This document shows positions 11,281 through 23,178 of a stretch of 64,000 bases of DNA, piece after piece. The stretch's first letter is position 1. Every line of letters begins with the position of its first letter. This DNA comes from Metaphire vulgaris (Eukaryota > Annelida > Clitellata > Crassiclitellata > Megascolecidae): positions 4,927,193 through 4,991,192 of the forward strand of contig CM030865.1 in the NCBI GenBank assembly GCA_018105865.1, given 5' to 3'. The translations under genes were made by a program, and so were the position numbers. The notes beneath the pieces were generated by a model. The model did no database searches. It was given only the letters and a program-made list of their open reading frames with translations, and had not been told where the DNA came from.

Positions 11281-12103
11281 TAGTATCATTACGAAAGACG
11301 AGCCTTAAACTGTTCTAGCTAGAACGCCATTATATCATAATGAAAATCTGAAATTCCCAAGAAACGAATTGGATGGGGAGACAAGCACGCTGCCACAATC
11401 ACACGACTGCTCTCACCTTACGGTAAAAACCTTTGTATAGTTCTTTCATCCATTTTTGACAAGTCATTTCGGAGACGTCAGGAAAGAACCTACACACTCG
11501 AACATCTTCCTCTTTCGACCTTCAAGATCTCTATTCTGCTACAAATCGCTACCATAACCTCACATCTGCCAAGAAAAAGTATTATTCTAACTTAATTACA
11601 TTCAATGGCTCTAATCCCGAAAACTCTGTAACGCTGTAAATGCTCTATTCCATCTCAATTACTGTATGTAAAACCTTTACCACGATCCATCTCGCAACTT
11701 GCTGAATCATTCGTAATTTTCATCTGGAAAAATGTCCAAGATCCGCATCAATCTGAAATCGACAAAAGCTGATCGAACCACCTCGCCATGTCAACCATCT
11801 CCTCTCGACTTCATTACCATTCTTGCTGCTTCACTTCTGCGACACAATAAGAGGTATTATAATTCCTGTAGTCTTTTTCATATAGGCAATACATTCTTGA
11901 CCCAAAACTAACCTCTCTTCTTAATCTCTTAAACAGCGCGCCTGTGTTATTGTGCCAATGTTGACAAGGCGCCTAAGAAAAAGCAGTTACTGCGATACCA
12001 TAAAAGGCGCAAGATAAATCCCCAAGATTTTGCTTATTTACTTGACCGATTTAAAAAAATAAGCTCATGCTGAATCGTATCTAACATTCCTTGGGACTCA
12101 CAC
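11281..12103. other. Intron, little structure
   Basis: I see no exon or clear repeat here. Confidence 0.4.
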
Positions 12104-12834
12104 CAGTGTTGTCCATGGGTTGGGTTAACTTATGGGTTGGGTTGGGTTGGGTTGGGTCCAAATTTTGAAAAAATTAATGCGTTGGGTTTCGTGAGTCTGT
12201 GCCTGTTAACCACTTTAAATATATGTTCTCTGTTTATTGCTTTGACAACAGTCATAGATTTTGTATTATGTCATATTGACTGCATGTGCTATGGCGCCAT
12301 GTAGGTTAGTCTAGATTCCACCGTAGGCAACGCATTCAATAATCAGCACATACTGGACCATAGCAATTCACATAGATCAAATCACGTGGACCTCTGTTAT
12401 TGACGTGCTTGAAACCATTCCCCAAACCGGTCACAGCTGGTTGGCAATAGCCATAATAGTAGTATATTTTCGTGTAGTTTGATAATTTTTGGTGTTATAA
12501 TTCGGTACATTATTCACTCAAAAATGGCAATGGCAAGTGGTATTGAACGTACAGGATTGCTGCAGTAGTGAGCCTAAATGAACACTTTCCTTATGCGCTT
12601 GAATTAAATTCATTTCGAAAGCTTTTGGTTACAAGAAAATTGAACGTTGGATATTTACCAGGCATCGGTTTGAATATACAGTAGTTATGTTTTTTTAAAA
12701 TGCGATTGTACTTTCACGTTTTCGTCGGGTCGGGTCGCGATTGGTTGGGTCCGCAGACCGGAATTTCATTTGGGTTGGGTTGGGTTGGGAAGTTGGTGGG
12801 TTGGGTTCCAAAAACCGACCCGTGGACAACTCTG
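12104..12834. mobile_element. GGGTTGGGTT-type hAT-like element, long copy
   Basis: It starts CAGTGTTGTCCATGGGTT and ends CCCGTGGACAACTCTG, with GGGTTGGGTT blocks next to both ends. At 731 bp it is three times the other copies. The unique middle (about 12190-12710) may be the parental interior. The flanks actcacac/aaatacac match 5 of 8. Confidence 0.75.
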
Positions 12835-13018
12835 AAATACACAGCTACCAGCATGTGTGAATAATGAAGATTGGTATACTCATTACGGACGTCGGTTTTG
12901 GTGTCAAGACGTGGCAATGTACAATGTACTGTGACATTTAAGCTATCCACGTTAAAATTTACATCTGGTTACATTTGCATTTTTAGTTACAGTTACAGCT
13001 ACATTTGCTTTTTCATAG

Positions 13019-13270
13019 TGGAGTGTGGTTACGCTATACGCGCCAAGGAAAATGCAAAGCTTAGTCCGGAGGGAGAGCAGAACAGTTTCGCCAACACATT
13101 CGCACAGTGCAAGAAGGCATGCTTCGCACGAGATAAATGCCGGGGATTTGATTATTTTGGACATGACCCCACAGGGAAGAAATGCTTTCTCCAGTTTGAG
13201 TCCTTTAATAATAACGTTAAGGATGCCCCAAGAAGCACATATTACGAAATTGGACGACCCTTGTGTCAAG
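13019..13270 (+). CDS. PAN/apple domain exon 3 (class 1)
   Basis: The exon is 252 bp (84 codons), after acceptor tttcatag and before donor gtatgt, phase 1 to phase 1. The peptide starts xECGYAIRAKENAKLSP and ends YYEIGRPLCQG. The core QCKKACFARDKCRGFDYFG shows the CxxxC-x5-C arrangement with an aromatic strand. KCFLQFE matches the fifth-Cys strand. It is closest to the exon at 4902 (shared AIRA near the start and YEIGRP at the end), so the two are probably duplicates. Confidence 0.83.
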
Positions 13271-13667
13271 GTATGTACACGGTTTTTTATTAATTGGGTC
13301 CATTTGTATTTTTATAACATCTCCTGATGTAGGCCTAGTTTAATTAATGAAAATTATATCACTGTATTCGCTAGTGCGTCTAGAAAATTTTCTTTTATTC
13401 AGTATGACTCTCAATTTGGACTGTAAATGATTTTGTATGATTCCTCATGTGTTGAAAATCGCTATCGCTCATGCATTCAACTGTCTGTTCCACACAACTG
13501 TATTTTCAAAACTTCTGTTGTTCTGCTACATTTGTTATTAGGCCTATTGATTCTACTAAAAAAAGCAAACACAGTTCTCAGTAGGTCTATAACCTACAAT
13601 GGCGAAACAGCACATATGGAACTTAAGTTATTCATAGTTTTTGTAATATAATCACAATGCATAGACA

Positions 13668-14779
13668 TGGGCGCCCACAGAAATTTTCCAAGGGGGAAAC
13701 TTATTTAGACTTTGGTGTCGAAAAGTCGGACAAGCAAAAAGATCATCGATGTGTGTGTGCCCCATCATCATCATGTGTTCTTTCACGTTGAGCGCTAGGG
13801 ACGTCAACTGACGTCCTTATTTTGGTTTCTCAGGGCGCTAGGGACGTCATATGACGTCCTTAGTTCAATGCAAACTATTTTAGCTTATGCGGATCTTGGA
13901 ATCATTCTTCTGCTTCCTTTAGCTACTAGAATGAGTGACCAATCAAAAAGGCGTATTCTATGGAAGATGTATGAATATTTGCCCTATAAACATTTGTTCA
14001 AAAACCACAATATACTCAACCACAGCCTCGTAATTATAATCCTCCCTGACGCGTCGTATAAACGTACACCTGGAGAATTCCTGATTTCCTGCTACAACGT
14101 AATTACGTGGCTTGCATTGTCAAGTCTTCCATCCAGTGAAGCGGATAATTTTTGGCTCGGGGTGTGAGGGAGGCATTTGGACCAGACAATGAAGGTTGGA
14201 ATTTAAATTGAAATTGTTTCCATTTTATGGCAGTAATTTCTCCACTCTCCATTGTTGAGCTAACTATTGTTCTGTCACCTTACAGGGCACCGGCATTTTC
14301 TCTATGAATTGGTGCATACCTGAGTAAAGAGAACATGATACTAGTAACAGATGGCTTCTAAACGCATCTGTTCCAAAATATTTTCCTTAACAGGCGTCTA
14401 ATGTGATTGTGCCTTGAAAATAATCTAGCAGCATTCACGTTGGTCACGAATGAACGCATTCCACACCAGCCGCGTCCCAGTAATCAATCGTATCGCAGTC
14501 AACGTGTTAACTTTATAAAGCCAAAATGCAGGTCTAAAAAATACTTTTGCATTTTCTAGGAGGCCAGACTTAAAGGTGACTGTTTATATTTTAGCAAGGT
14601 TTACAAATATAATAATATATAATATAACAAGGTCTAAAGTGGTTCAGTAGGGACTGCCCTGTGTGAGAACCACTGTTTCAGTGTCAAAATTAGTGTGTAA
14701 AGCTAAAATGTAGTCTTAAAAAATAGATTTGCCTTTTCCAGAGGGCAAGTGTCCCTTACCCTAATGTATCGGCGCCCAT
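13668..14779. mobile_element. About 1.1-kb repeat with GGGCGCC ends
   Basis: It starts catgggcgcccacagaaatt and ends ggcgcccatg; the flanks (gcatagaca, tgtatagat) are similar. It contains two GGACGTC palindromes (13799-13816 and 13842-13859). A 99-codon open frame at 13868-14167 is not recognisable as a transposase. Confidence 0.5.
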
Positions 14780-14992
14780 GTGTATAGATCAAACCAATAT
14801 AGAAATGCCTAAGTTATTATCCCCTTGGGCTTAAATTACTGTTAAAGACATTCACACCAGTGGCCGATACTGTCTTATCATCTAATTCGTTTCATCTGTC
14901 TACCACTTGGGCACTAAAGTTTTGTGTAGGTCTAACCCCTGACTAAAATAGTACTAACGTTGTCAAAATAACGCCGATATATTTGATTTTAG

Positions 14993-15022
14993 ATCCAATA
15001 AAGACAACGAACCCAGTTATCG
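14993..15022 (+). CDS. Linker mini-exon 5 (short)
   Basis: The exon is 30 bp (10 codons, xPIKTTNPVI), phase 1 to phase 1, after acceptor tttgattttag and before donor gttggt. The upstream acgccgatat..ttttag block is nearly the same as before the mini-exon at 7161, which shows common descent. It has no cysteine and probably forms a short Thr/Pro linker between PAN 3 and PAN 4. Confidence 0.45.
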
Positions 15023-15646
15023 GTTGGTATTCCTTTTTAAAGGAAACTAAACTGTTGTAATTGTAAAGTGAATAGAACAATAATCTGTCCAAATCGACAT
15101 TGAATCCGAAGTTTTCTTTGTAATATTGGAAATGATGCTAAGAATTAAAACTTACCTCCAGACATGATGAATTAAAGTCAGTTTTAAAATTCCGCGAAGT
15201 AAAATACCTTCTAACCGGGGTCTGAGCTTCAAGAATCTGGATTTACTCAGGACAACTATTACAAAAAATCATCTTAACATATCAAACACGTCATTTCTTC
15301 GAGGACAAATGACGAATACACACCACATTTGTCAGTATTGAGAAATATGATCCACTCGCCATTGATGTCCACAGGCGTTTCAGAAGCCTCTTCGAATGTA
15401 AAAGTCATAGGCCTATATTTCCAATTGGATACAAATTCAACGACAGAAAGCGTACATAAAACATTTTAATATGTGCTCAGCTGTCGTTCCCTTGCAAAGC
15501 TTCGCTATTGACTCAGAACGTACAAATTTGCTGCCGTTCTTAATACATCAAAAGTTCGAACTTTAATAAAATTAATAAACCAGCATGTTAAACGATCGTA
15601 CAAAGTAATCGCATGCACCCATAGTCGAGTCTGGCATACTCGCTCC

Positions 15647-15836
15647 CAGTGTTTAATCTAGACTCCTGGACTCCGGGGGGGAACTGAAAAAGCCGGGGAG
15701 AACTGACAAAGCCGGGAGGGGGAATTCTGCTAGGGGCCGCTGTTAGTCCATGTAGTATTCCAAAATTTCCGGGGGAATTTGAAATATCCTGGGCGAAAGG
15801 GCAATTTTCCCCGGAAACGGCCTAGATTAAACACTG
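15647..15836. mobile_element. CAGTGTTTA-family hAT-like MITE, copy 1
   Basis: It starts CAGTGTTTAATCTAGACTC and ends CCTAGATTAAACACTG. The flanks ctcgctcc/cacgcctc match 5 of 8. Confidence 0.78.
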
Positions 15837-15992
15837 CACGCCTCGAGATATAGTCGACACGTTTGAGCAATATGCGAATACGGAATAGTGGTAGACTAAT
15901 TAATTATGATAGTCGATTTGTAGATCATATAACGCTGTAATCGGACATTGTCTAGATTGAAACCACCTGAACGTGCATTTTGTTTATCATAG

Positions 15993-16247
15993 CCGAGTGC
16001 ATTGACGCCTTCGTTCCTAATGAAGGCAAGAAACTCGATCGGCTTGGCGAACGCTACGGAGACGCCAGCACAGCCCTTGACTGCAAAACGGCGTGTCTTG
16101 AATTAGACGAATGCTATGGACTTAACTGGCATGAAAAGCGACCGGAAAAATACAGATGCATTCTCCAATTTGTGCCCGATGGTAACACAACCGATGACTC
16201 AGGGTCCGTTTATTATCAACTTGCACGACCCGGCTCCGGGTGCAGAG
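15993..16247 (+). CDS. PAN/apple domain exon 4 (class 1)
   Basis: The exon is 255 bp (85 codons), after acceptor tttatcatag and before donor gtatct, phase 1 to phase 1. The peptide starts xECIDAFVPNEGKKLDR and ends YYQLARPGSGCRG. The core DCKTACLELDECYGLNW carries the PAN CxxxC-x5-C pattern, followed by RCILQF. It is a class 1 module like those at 4902 and 13019 but more divergent (YQLARP in place of YEIGRP). NTT at about residues 66-68 is a possible N-glycosylation site. Confidence 0.82.
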
Positions 16248-16409
16248 GTATCTATAATTATATAAGCCAATATAAGAACTTACATAGGTATGTGTGAATA
16301 TCTGTATACAACTATTCGATGAACGGTTCGGTGAACGATCGGTCACGCGGGGCAATCCGCTCCTATGGAACGGATTGCCCCGGATTGCCAGATTGCCGGA
16401 TTGCCCCGG

Positions 16410-16500
16410 ATTGCCAGATTGCGTGACTAATTCTGACTCTGTCGGGACTTTTAGAAGGAATCTAAAAACACACTTATTTAACATCGGATATAAGTGACAT
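16410..16500 (+). pseudogene. LINE ORF2 C-terminal fragment
   Basis: The frame reads TNSDSVGTFRRNLKTHLF then NIGYK and stop, the typical C-terminus of a non-LTR retrotransposon. A short atta/aataataa tail follows. Just upstream is a small tandem repeat of gattgccccggattgccaga (about 16371-16424). Confidence 0.6.
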
Positions 16501-16785
16501 GTGTCAAAGCGCTTTTGTCTTTGGCCTAAGCTATATTTACTGCGCTATAGAAATTGTCTAATTAACAATAATAATAACTATAGGGCCTACATTCACATCA
16601 GTAAATATCAGCACAAGAGAACATTAAACCTTGCCCTAAATTATACACTGAACATATATAGGAAAGCGTATAACAATAACATGAGATGATGAGAATGCCG
16701 CGAATGCGACTTGAAAGTTTATCTAAGAGCCCGAATAAATCATATTATTTAAATTTACACTTTGTCAGAAGGAAACGGCCCTAAA

Positions 16786-16973
16786 CAGTGTTTTATACAG
16801 GCCGGTTAGGAGGGGAGATTTCCTCCCTCCAAACCTCAAAATTCCTCCCCAAAATCCCAGCACTTACACAAATTTTTGCATTGAACTGTGTCTTTTTCCC
16901 TCCAACCAAGTCGATTTTCCCCCGAAAGCCTCAATTCCCCCCAAAAAAGGCCTGGAGTCTGGATAAAACACTG
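16786..16973. mobile_element. CAGTGTTTTATACAGG-type hAT-like MITE
   Basis: It starts CAGTGTTTTATACAGGCC and ends CTGGATAAAACACTG. The flanks gccctaaa/gctctaaa match 7 of 8. A second copy is at 52949. Confidence 0.85.
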
Positions 16974-18021
16974 GCTCTAAACATATTGCAATAACTACCT
17001 CGACGATTCAAACACAATTTTTAATACATAAAGAGACCTGTATCTGCGTCATTAGTGCAGAACTTTATTAGAATTCGCTGACTCGTGTAAGAGGTTCGCA
17101 ACTTTTTCTATTAGCTGTCATATAAGGCATGTGGAGTTGGCAGTAGAGTTCTTTGTTAAATAAAAAAATGTTGTTCAGTAGAAGACAGAAGTTAGGAATA
17201 AGACGTAATCATTGAAATAGTATTGAGATTAAAATGGTCGATCTGGACCAGAGGTTCTCAAACTGTGACCTGCGCATACTGTAGGCATAAACTTGGATGA
17301 AAATGTGGAGCGGCCGCCCCAACCCTAATAACTCTCACTTTCCTTTTGCTTCTTTTCCTCGCTCTGTCCCATCCCCTTTCTTTTACATAGTATTTTTGGA
17401 TATCCTATTACTCGTGCATGAATTCAGTGCTGTCTAAGAGCAAAGTTCGGTATATAATCACAGCCAGGGATATTTTACACTTCCCTAACACCCCCCAATT
17501 TGAGATCGACACCCCCAAATTTCCTAATCTAACAATGGTATTACCCTAAATAGCCCCCGAACACCCCCAATATTTTACCGACACCCCATTGTAATTGAGC
17601 ACAACATGTTACAACATTGTATTGTATCCTACAAAGTTTCTTGTCATTAGTAGACTCAATGACAAGAAAGCACGAGAAACCACGAACAAAACAATAATCT
17701 AAGCGATAGATCAAATGGCATTTTTACACAAGACAGATTCTATTGAACCACTCCGAACTCCATTATTATTATTATTGCAATTTATTCGGCTTATGACTAT
17801 AATCTCAGCATATATTGGTTCCATGTAAGATAATTATCTCGCATGGAACCAATATGGCTTTCACGTACAACGATAATGCTTTGCCAGTGTCCAAAATTAG
17901 GACTACGCTTCGATAAACATATCTTAGACTTAGAAGTTAGATCTTACTCGTCGATTATATCGATTTTTGAAACTATCGGTTGATCGATTGATTACACCAC
18001 ATTAATACTTTTGTCTTAAAG
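16974..18021. other. Intron between PAN 4 and PAN 5
   Basis: No exon seen. It contains a decayed ACACCCCC-rich element near 17468-17590 and a fragment of the GTGGTT..AACCAC repeat with a short ATT run near 17741-17777. Confidence 0.4.
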
Positions 18022-18264
18022 GTTCTTGTATAGATTGGACACGGATTCCAGACAAAGTAGCAACATCGGGAGTCACTCAAAACGTCAAAACTGAGGCTGA
18101 ATGCAAGGTGAATTGTATCAAAGCGCTCCCTAAATGCGAATCGCTTGACTGGATAACGAGCAATAAATCATCAAAGTGCGTCCATCACTTCACCGGCGAG
18201 TCTCAAGAACTAACAAATCAAGCGGGTGCTGTTCATTGGAAAATAAAAGGAATACAATGTACAG
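18022..18264 (+). CDS. PAN/apple domain exon 5 (class 2)
   Basis: The exon is 243 bp (81 codons), after acceptor gtcttaaag and before donor gtacaa, phase 1 to phase 1. The peptide starts xSCIDWTRIPDKVATSG and ends VHWKIKGIQCT. It has six cysteines in the PAN spacing, with ECKVNC and KCESLDW in the core. The end AVHWKIKGI is identical to that of the next exon (19537), marking a recent tandem duplication. NKS lies at about residues 48-50 and could be N-glycosylated. Confidence 0.82.
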
Positions 18265-19219
18265 GTACAATCAGTGTTTTTCTAGGTCTTCTCTTGGGGA
18301 ATTCCCCACAGTTAGAATTTTTTCCAAATTTGTTCTGACATTTTGGCAAGTAGTATGACCTCCCCCGATGTATTTTGCCCCCAAAATGTTTAAACTCCCT
18401 CCAATGTCTAGGTAGCTAGAATAGCCACACATCAGGGCCAAAAAAACTCCCTCCTGAATGTCCCCCGGCCCATCAGAACCGATTTTCGAGATAACCTTTT
18501 TTTGCTTGTCAGCACGATTTGGAAGGGAGATAAACTTTTTTGATTTGAAAGTGAGATAATTATAACCTTTTTTTGCTTGTCAGAGATTTTCAGTATAGGC
18601 GACGGCCTTTTTTCTCAGCCCCCCCTTCCCCCCGACCCACTCGGACCTTAATCCGGCCCTGGGTACGATTAATGAAAACTAAAGTGACACACAGTGAGCA
18701 ACTAGGTCAGCTTCTTCTTTCTTCTTGCTGATATTTTGAGCCAATCCGCTAAAGACCAGAAGCACTTATTTATAAGCTGTTCTGTGTACCAGACCAGTAG
18801 AGATGACAGCACAATTTTTGAGTGCATCGAGGCATATCTGGCGCGAGATGCTTATCTTGGGTGTGAATTGTGGTAAGCAAAGAGATTCATCTGAAATAGC
18901 GCAAATTGTGTTTGAAATAATAATAGCGAAAATTCCTCTAATGAGAAATTACTCATGCCTTAAATGAAGAATTCCGTAAGGTTTGAAACAACAAGATTCG
19001 TCGATCTAAATTGATGCATTTAACATTCCGTGTCTTTTGCCTAAAATAACAAAATCTTTAGTCCTATTTTTGCCTAAAATAACAAAATCTTTAGTCCTAT
19101 TGATGGAATAATTGCACCTGATATTTTCCAAAAACTGTAATTTTCATAGTTTCCAAATTTAAATGTTTTAGAATGTTATGAGCTGTCATTGGCGCATGAT
19201 CAAAAGATACAGTAACAAT

Positions 19220-19517
19220 CAGTGACGGTTCCACGTGGGGGATGAGTGGAGATGCATCCCCGACCTGACTTTTTATTTTGCCTGTGAAACCTATTTTGGG
19301 TAAAATTCTGGTAAAACAACGGAGAAAAACTGCGGATGACCTGCTTGTCAACCAATTAATTTTTTGGTAAAAGTGTAGCAAAATTAGGGATAAAATTCCC
19401 TTTTGTCAGCCTTTTTCGGCAAAGTTTATTGATTTTTTCCTTCTATTTTCACCCCCCCACCAACTTCCCGTGAATTAATTTCATCCCCACCACTAAAAAA
19501 TCCTGGAACCGCCACCT
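19220..19517. mobile_element. GGCGGTTCCA-family element beside PAN exon 6
   Basis: It starts CAGTGACGGTTCCACGTG and ends TGGAACCGCCACCT. The flanks gtaacaat/gtaataat match 7 of 8. It lies only 19 bp upstream of the PAN exon at 19537 and so supplies much of that intron's 3' region. Confidence 0.85.
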
Positions 19518-19536
19518 GTAATAATTGTCTTTAAAG

Positions 19537-19779
19537 GAATTTGCGCAGAATGGACAAGAGTTCCAGACGTTGAGACAAGTTTCGGAATTCAACAGACGGG
19601 TATATCCACAGAGAAAATGTGCAAGATAAAGTGCATCTCGGCATTCCCCGGTTGTCAATCGATTGACTGGATACCGGACGGAGACGGCGCATGCTACCAT
19701 CACTTCATCGGCATCCCTGCTATCGAAAAGAATAACAAGGGCGCTGTTCATTGGAAAATAAAAGGAATTTCATGTGAAG
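19537..19779 (+). CDS. PAN/apple domain exon 6 (class 2)
   Basis: The exon is 243 bp (81 codons), after acceptor tctttaaag and before donor gtatga, phase 1 to phase 1. The peptide starts xICAEWTRVPDVETSFG and ends VHWKIKGISCE. The core MCKIKCISAFPGCQSIDW fits the PAN pattern, and CYHHFIG matches CVHHFTG in the exon at 18022. The two exons are close paralogues in tandem, with an inserted inverted-repeat element (19220-19517) just upstream of this acceptor. Confidence 0.82.
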
Positions 19780-19921
19780 GTATGATTGACGGAAAATAAA
19801 CGTAATGTCGAGCAAGCAACTAGGTCAGCGTTCTGCACGCTGAAGTCGCTCTCTGAGTCGAGTAAAGTAAAGACAAGCAGCCGTTTAATTGGTGTATCGA
19901 AAGTTTAGCGCAAACGTACAG

Positions 19922-20156
19922 CAGAGATGTCCATGGGTCAATTTTTTAGAACTCAATCTAACCCAACCCATCAAATCTCCAACCTAACCCATGCCAATAA
20001 TAGGTTTACTTGACCCGACCCAACCCACTGTAATACATTACAGTTTCTTAAGCCACTACTTATTTTCTGACCCAACCCACCATTAAATGGAAAGTCTGAC
20101 CCAACCCAATCCACTCAACCCAACCCATGGGTTAACCCAACCCATGGACATCTCTG
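19922..20156. mobile_element. GGGTTGGGTT-type hAT-like MITE, copy 3
   Basis: It starts CAGAGATGTCCATGGGTC and ends CCCATGGACATCTCTG. The flanks acgtacag/atgtacag match 7 of 8. It is inverted relative to the copy at 2603. Confidence 0.88.
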
Positions 20157-20309
20157 ATGTACAGTATTTTATATGTTTTGAGTTCACAATGCTACCTACA
20201 AGCACAATATTTGGAACTAGAAATGTGGGTATGTAGAAGTCTTCGTGCACCTCTCTTCCATTCCGGAACCCTGACTGCCCAAATGATGCACCGCATATTA
20301 TGAATAAAA

Positions 20310-20310
20310 T

Positions 20311-20351
<41 letters not shown>
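20310..20351. repeat. (ATC)n microsatellite
   Basis: About 14 perfect repeats. Confidence 0.92.
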
Positions 20352-20439
20352 AGTTGCTTTCTGTCAGCTCATAAGAGGCAAAAGCTAGACACGAAACTTC
20401 TCCATTTATCTTTTCCGTTGTTAGTCTCTTGTCATCGAT

Positions 20440-20690
20440 TACTGATGACTCGTATCTTTCAAAAGTCTTCTTTGATGTTATCCATTTACTCTTTCCTGGG
20501 CCTTCCTCTTCCTCTCTTGCCTTCTTTGTATTTGTAGAGTGCTTTATATGGGAGTCTGCCTTTCATTCTGTATTTACATATCTATACCATCTAAGTTTTC
20601 TTCTGATTTTATCTATTATTGTCTCTTGCATCCAATGCATCCCCAGTCTTTTTCTGATGTCTTAATTTCTTATTCTTTGTAGTCTGCTTA
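20440..20690 (-). pseudogene. LINE reverse-transcriptase C-terminal relic (antisense)
   Basis: On the minus strand one frame reads KDIRKRLGMHWMQETIIDKI then RRKLRWYRYV. Another frame gives RGRGRPRK. Together these are the (R)LGM..TI.DKI..RKLRW(F/Y)GHV and RGRP(K/R)(K/R)RW motifs at the end of many non-LTR retrotransposon ORF2 proteins. Frameshifts and stops show it is dead. Confidence 0.65.
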
Positions 20691-21070
20691 CTCCCAAGAT
20701 CCTGATAATTAATCAACCTAAATTCCGTGTTTTTGGTGAAATATATGATGATAGAAGAGAACAATTAAAAATCCTAAGCGACTAGGGTTCGGATATCAAC
20801 ATCAAAACAAGTAGACAAGATTTCAGTTTTCACGATTTGGTCTCAAACTCTCAAGAAAAGCACTTTCGTGACCGTCCTCAACACAACTTAGAAAAGAATA
20901 GTGAGTCCCTTGTGAAGGCGTCACAAGGGTTTCTTAGGTTTCTGCGCAAAACAAACAAATCACACGCACATTTTATTTATATGATTAATTAATTTTGATG
21001 ACATTGATCGCAGCAGAGGCTCTGAGGTCCCAAAGACGGGCAGTTTTATCCTGCGATCCACTGACGAAGT

Positions 21071-21145
21071 CCCCTTAACCGTGTATTTAACTGTAACTCA
21101 ATGTAAAATGGACGGATATATCCGGGATCCCCAGTTAAAGGGTTA
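21071..21145. mobile_element. TTAACCCCTTAAC mini-element, copy 1 (partial ends)
   Basis: It contains ccccttaaccgtgtatttaa at one end and ccagttaaagggtta at the other, and shares atggacggatatatccggg with the copy at 21236. Confidence 0.65.
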
Positions 21146-21235
21146 TGCTAACTGTGCGTGTATTTCGGAAATGAGCGAAATGTGATAAAAGTGCAATTTA
21201 ACGACCAATGGTAATTTTTCCAATTTTGCTGTCTA

Positions 21236-21319
21236 TTAACCCCTTAACCGTGTATTTAACTGTACATAACTCAATGTAAAATGGACGGATATATCCGGGG
21301 TCCCCAGTTAAGGGGTTAA
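21236..21319. mobile_element. TTAACCCCTTAAC mini-element, copy 2
   Basis: This 84-bp element runs ttaaccccttaaccg...cagttaaggggttaa. The ends are inverted repeats bounded by TTAA, as for piggyBac-type insertions (inference). Confidence 0.7.
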
Positions 21320-21415
21320 AGCCACGTGTCGCTACACATGCATTGGTCATACAATTATCGTTTTTTAAAAATTGGCGCATAATCGAACGCAACAGTAATG
21401 ATTATGTCTTTAAAG

Positions 21416-21652
21416 ATTCTTGCGGAAACTGGACAAAATTCGAAGATTCTTCAGCGCCATCTGGAGTATTTGAACCGAATATCTCATCAGAGGAAATGTG
21501 CAGGATAGCGTGCATGGCGAACTACTTGTGTCGCTCACTTGACTGGATAGCGACATCGGACAAGAACTGTATTCTGCATTTCGAACCAGACACATATGGA
21601 TATACATACGGTGCAAATCACTGGATATTCAAGAGAAGTAGAAATTGTGAAA
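21416..21652 (+). CDS. PAN/apple domain exon 7 (class 2)
   Basis: The exon is 237 bp (79 codons), after acceptor tctttaaag and before donor gtaaga, phase 1 to phase 1. The peptide starts xSCGNWTKFEDSSAPS and ends HWIFKRSRNCE. The core MCRIACMANYLCRSLDW and CILHFEP fit class 2 PAN. NWT near the start and NIS at about residues 23-25 are N-glycosylation sequons. Its phase-1 end joins cleanly to the transmembrane exon at 26113, giving CENKEKSK across the junction, so it is probably the membrane-proximal PAN domain. Confidence 0.82.
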
Positions 21653-21956
21653 GTAAGACAACGGAAAACTAGCGTTATATGCAGTAGGCTTATTGCAGAA
21701 TTGGCTTTACGCTTACTAGCATTGAGTTTATTCCTGACTGAACAAATCTGAACTGAGTTAAAATAACGACAAACGCCCATTCATTTTGATGAAATTTAAC
21801 TAGAAGTTGACGACAGAAGATATTCGATCGTACAAAGTTAGAAATTGCAGACAATTCATTTTGACCATTGTCGCCGTCTATTGTCATCTTCTGAGTCAGT
21901 TAGTCGAACATATTAAATAAAACATTATCTAGTGCTAATGGTGACTCACTCGGAGG

Positions 21957-22149
21957 CAGTGGCGGCTCCACCGGGGGGGGGCAGGGGGGGCCCGTGGCCC
22001 CTATTGAGTGTCTGGCCCCCCAATGCCCACCCCCCAGTTGGGACCCTATACTTAATGCTACATACATTAAACAACAAATGGTTGGCCCCATGATTAGAAG
22101 ATGCCACCCCAAAGGCCCCCCCACTTGCCAAGTCCTAGAGCCGCCACTG
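21957..22149. mobile_element. GGCGGCTC-family hAT-like MITE, copy 2
   Basis: It starts CAGTGGCGGCTCCACCGG and ends TAGAGCCGCCACTG. The flanks ctcggagg/ctcggggg match 7 of 8. Confidence 0.9.
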
Positions 22150-22698
22150 CTCGGGGGTCTATAATTCTTGTTCTGAACACAATACAGAGGCAATAGAGAA
22201 CAAGTAGCAATCTGTTGTGGGACGAAAACATGCTGGAAATTGTTAACTTATTATCCTGATTAACTTAAATGATCTGAGAACATTTTCAATGTATACGCTA
22301 TACACTGTATACAGTATATTCTATCGCCTTGAATAGCTCTAGCTAGCGACGTATGAACCTTTGAATTCATTTAAGGCAAAGATAATAGATTTCTGAGAAG
22401 AAAAAGACAGTTACAATTTCCCGATTGTAGAGCATTTGCAAATGCAATATTATTAGACCGACCATTTTATTTGCTACATCATCTTCGGTTCTAGTCCCTA
22501 ATTCGGCCGTCAGGGCCCGTCACGCCGTCAATCCTTCGGGCGTTCTCCCTTCTACCATCTCAATGGTCATCGTTTTTGGCATGCCTTGGCCGAATAATCA
22601 ATGCTGCTCCGATCAAAATCCAATATGGCTGCTCAAGGACTCGACCGGAACACGTCCGCTCTTCCTGACAGCACCTCTGAATGAGCTGTTCTAACTCA

Positions 22699-22750
22699 AC
22701 AGTGGTTCTCACACAGGGCAGACTCTACTGAACCACTTCAAACCTTGTTA

Positions 22751-22811
<61 letters not shown>
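22699..22811. repeat. GTGGTTCTCACACAGGGC repeat with (TTA)n
   Basis: A small dispersed repeat (cagtggttctcacacagggc ... gaaccacttcaaac) runs straight into about 22 TTA units. The same pairing with a trinucleotide run is seen at 11220 and 33437. Confidence 0.85.
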
Positions 22812-23149
22812 ACTCACAGTCTGTCATCCTGAGCGATTTCTATCAGCTGCTACAAACCTCACTGCAATCGATTCCTTTAAAACTCCACACAATTGTGTCT
22901 TATTCGTGTTATTCTTATTAACTTACATTAAATTACATCTTATTAACTTATTATTAACTCGTTGTCCTTATTAACTTACATTAAATTACATCTTATTAAC
23001 AAAGTCGAGCATCAACCAATGACTTAATTAATCAATAAACCGCACTTTATCGGCTAGCTTGCTAGTAGCCTATTGCCTTGCCATAGATTTCATTACACTA
23101 GTCATCGGGTTAAGGACAGAATTATACGCCGATGTTCTGTGAATTTTAG

Positions 23150-23178
23150 TAAATGGACAAGAAATTGTCATAACCACG
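23150..23178 (+). pseudogene. Possible decayed linker mini-exon
   Basis: The sequence before it (acgccgatgttctgtgaattttag) resembles the acceptor regions of the mini-exons at 7161 and 14993. The following 29 bases end at a GT, but the length is not a multiple of three and would break phase 1. It looks like a dead or mis-spliced copy of the linker exon. Confidence 0.25.

Noticed and set aside
12104..12834. GGGTTGGGTT blocks as telomeric sequence
   Set aside because: The blocks are short, interrupted, and sit inside a transposon with inverted ends; similar copies are flanked by target-site duplications.
13868..14167. 99-codon plus-strand frame as a transposase
   Set aside because: No recognisable catalytic motif. 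It sits in an intron-spanning repeat and the sequence does not resemble a known family.
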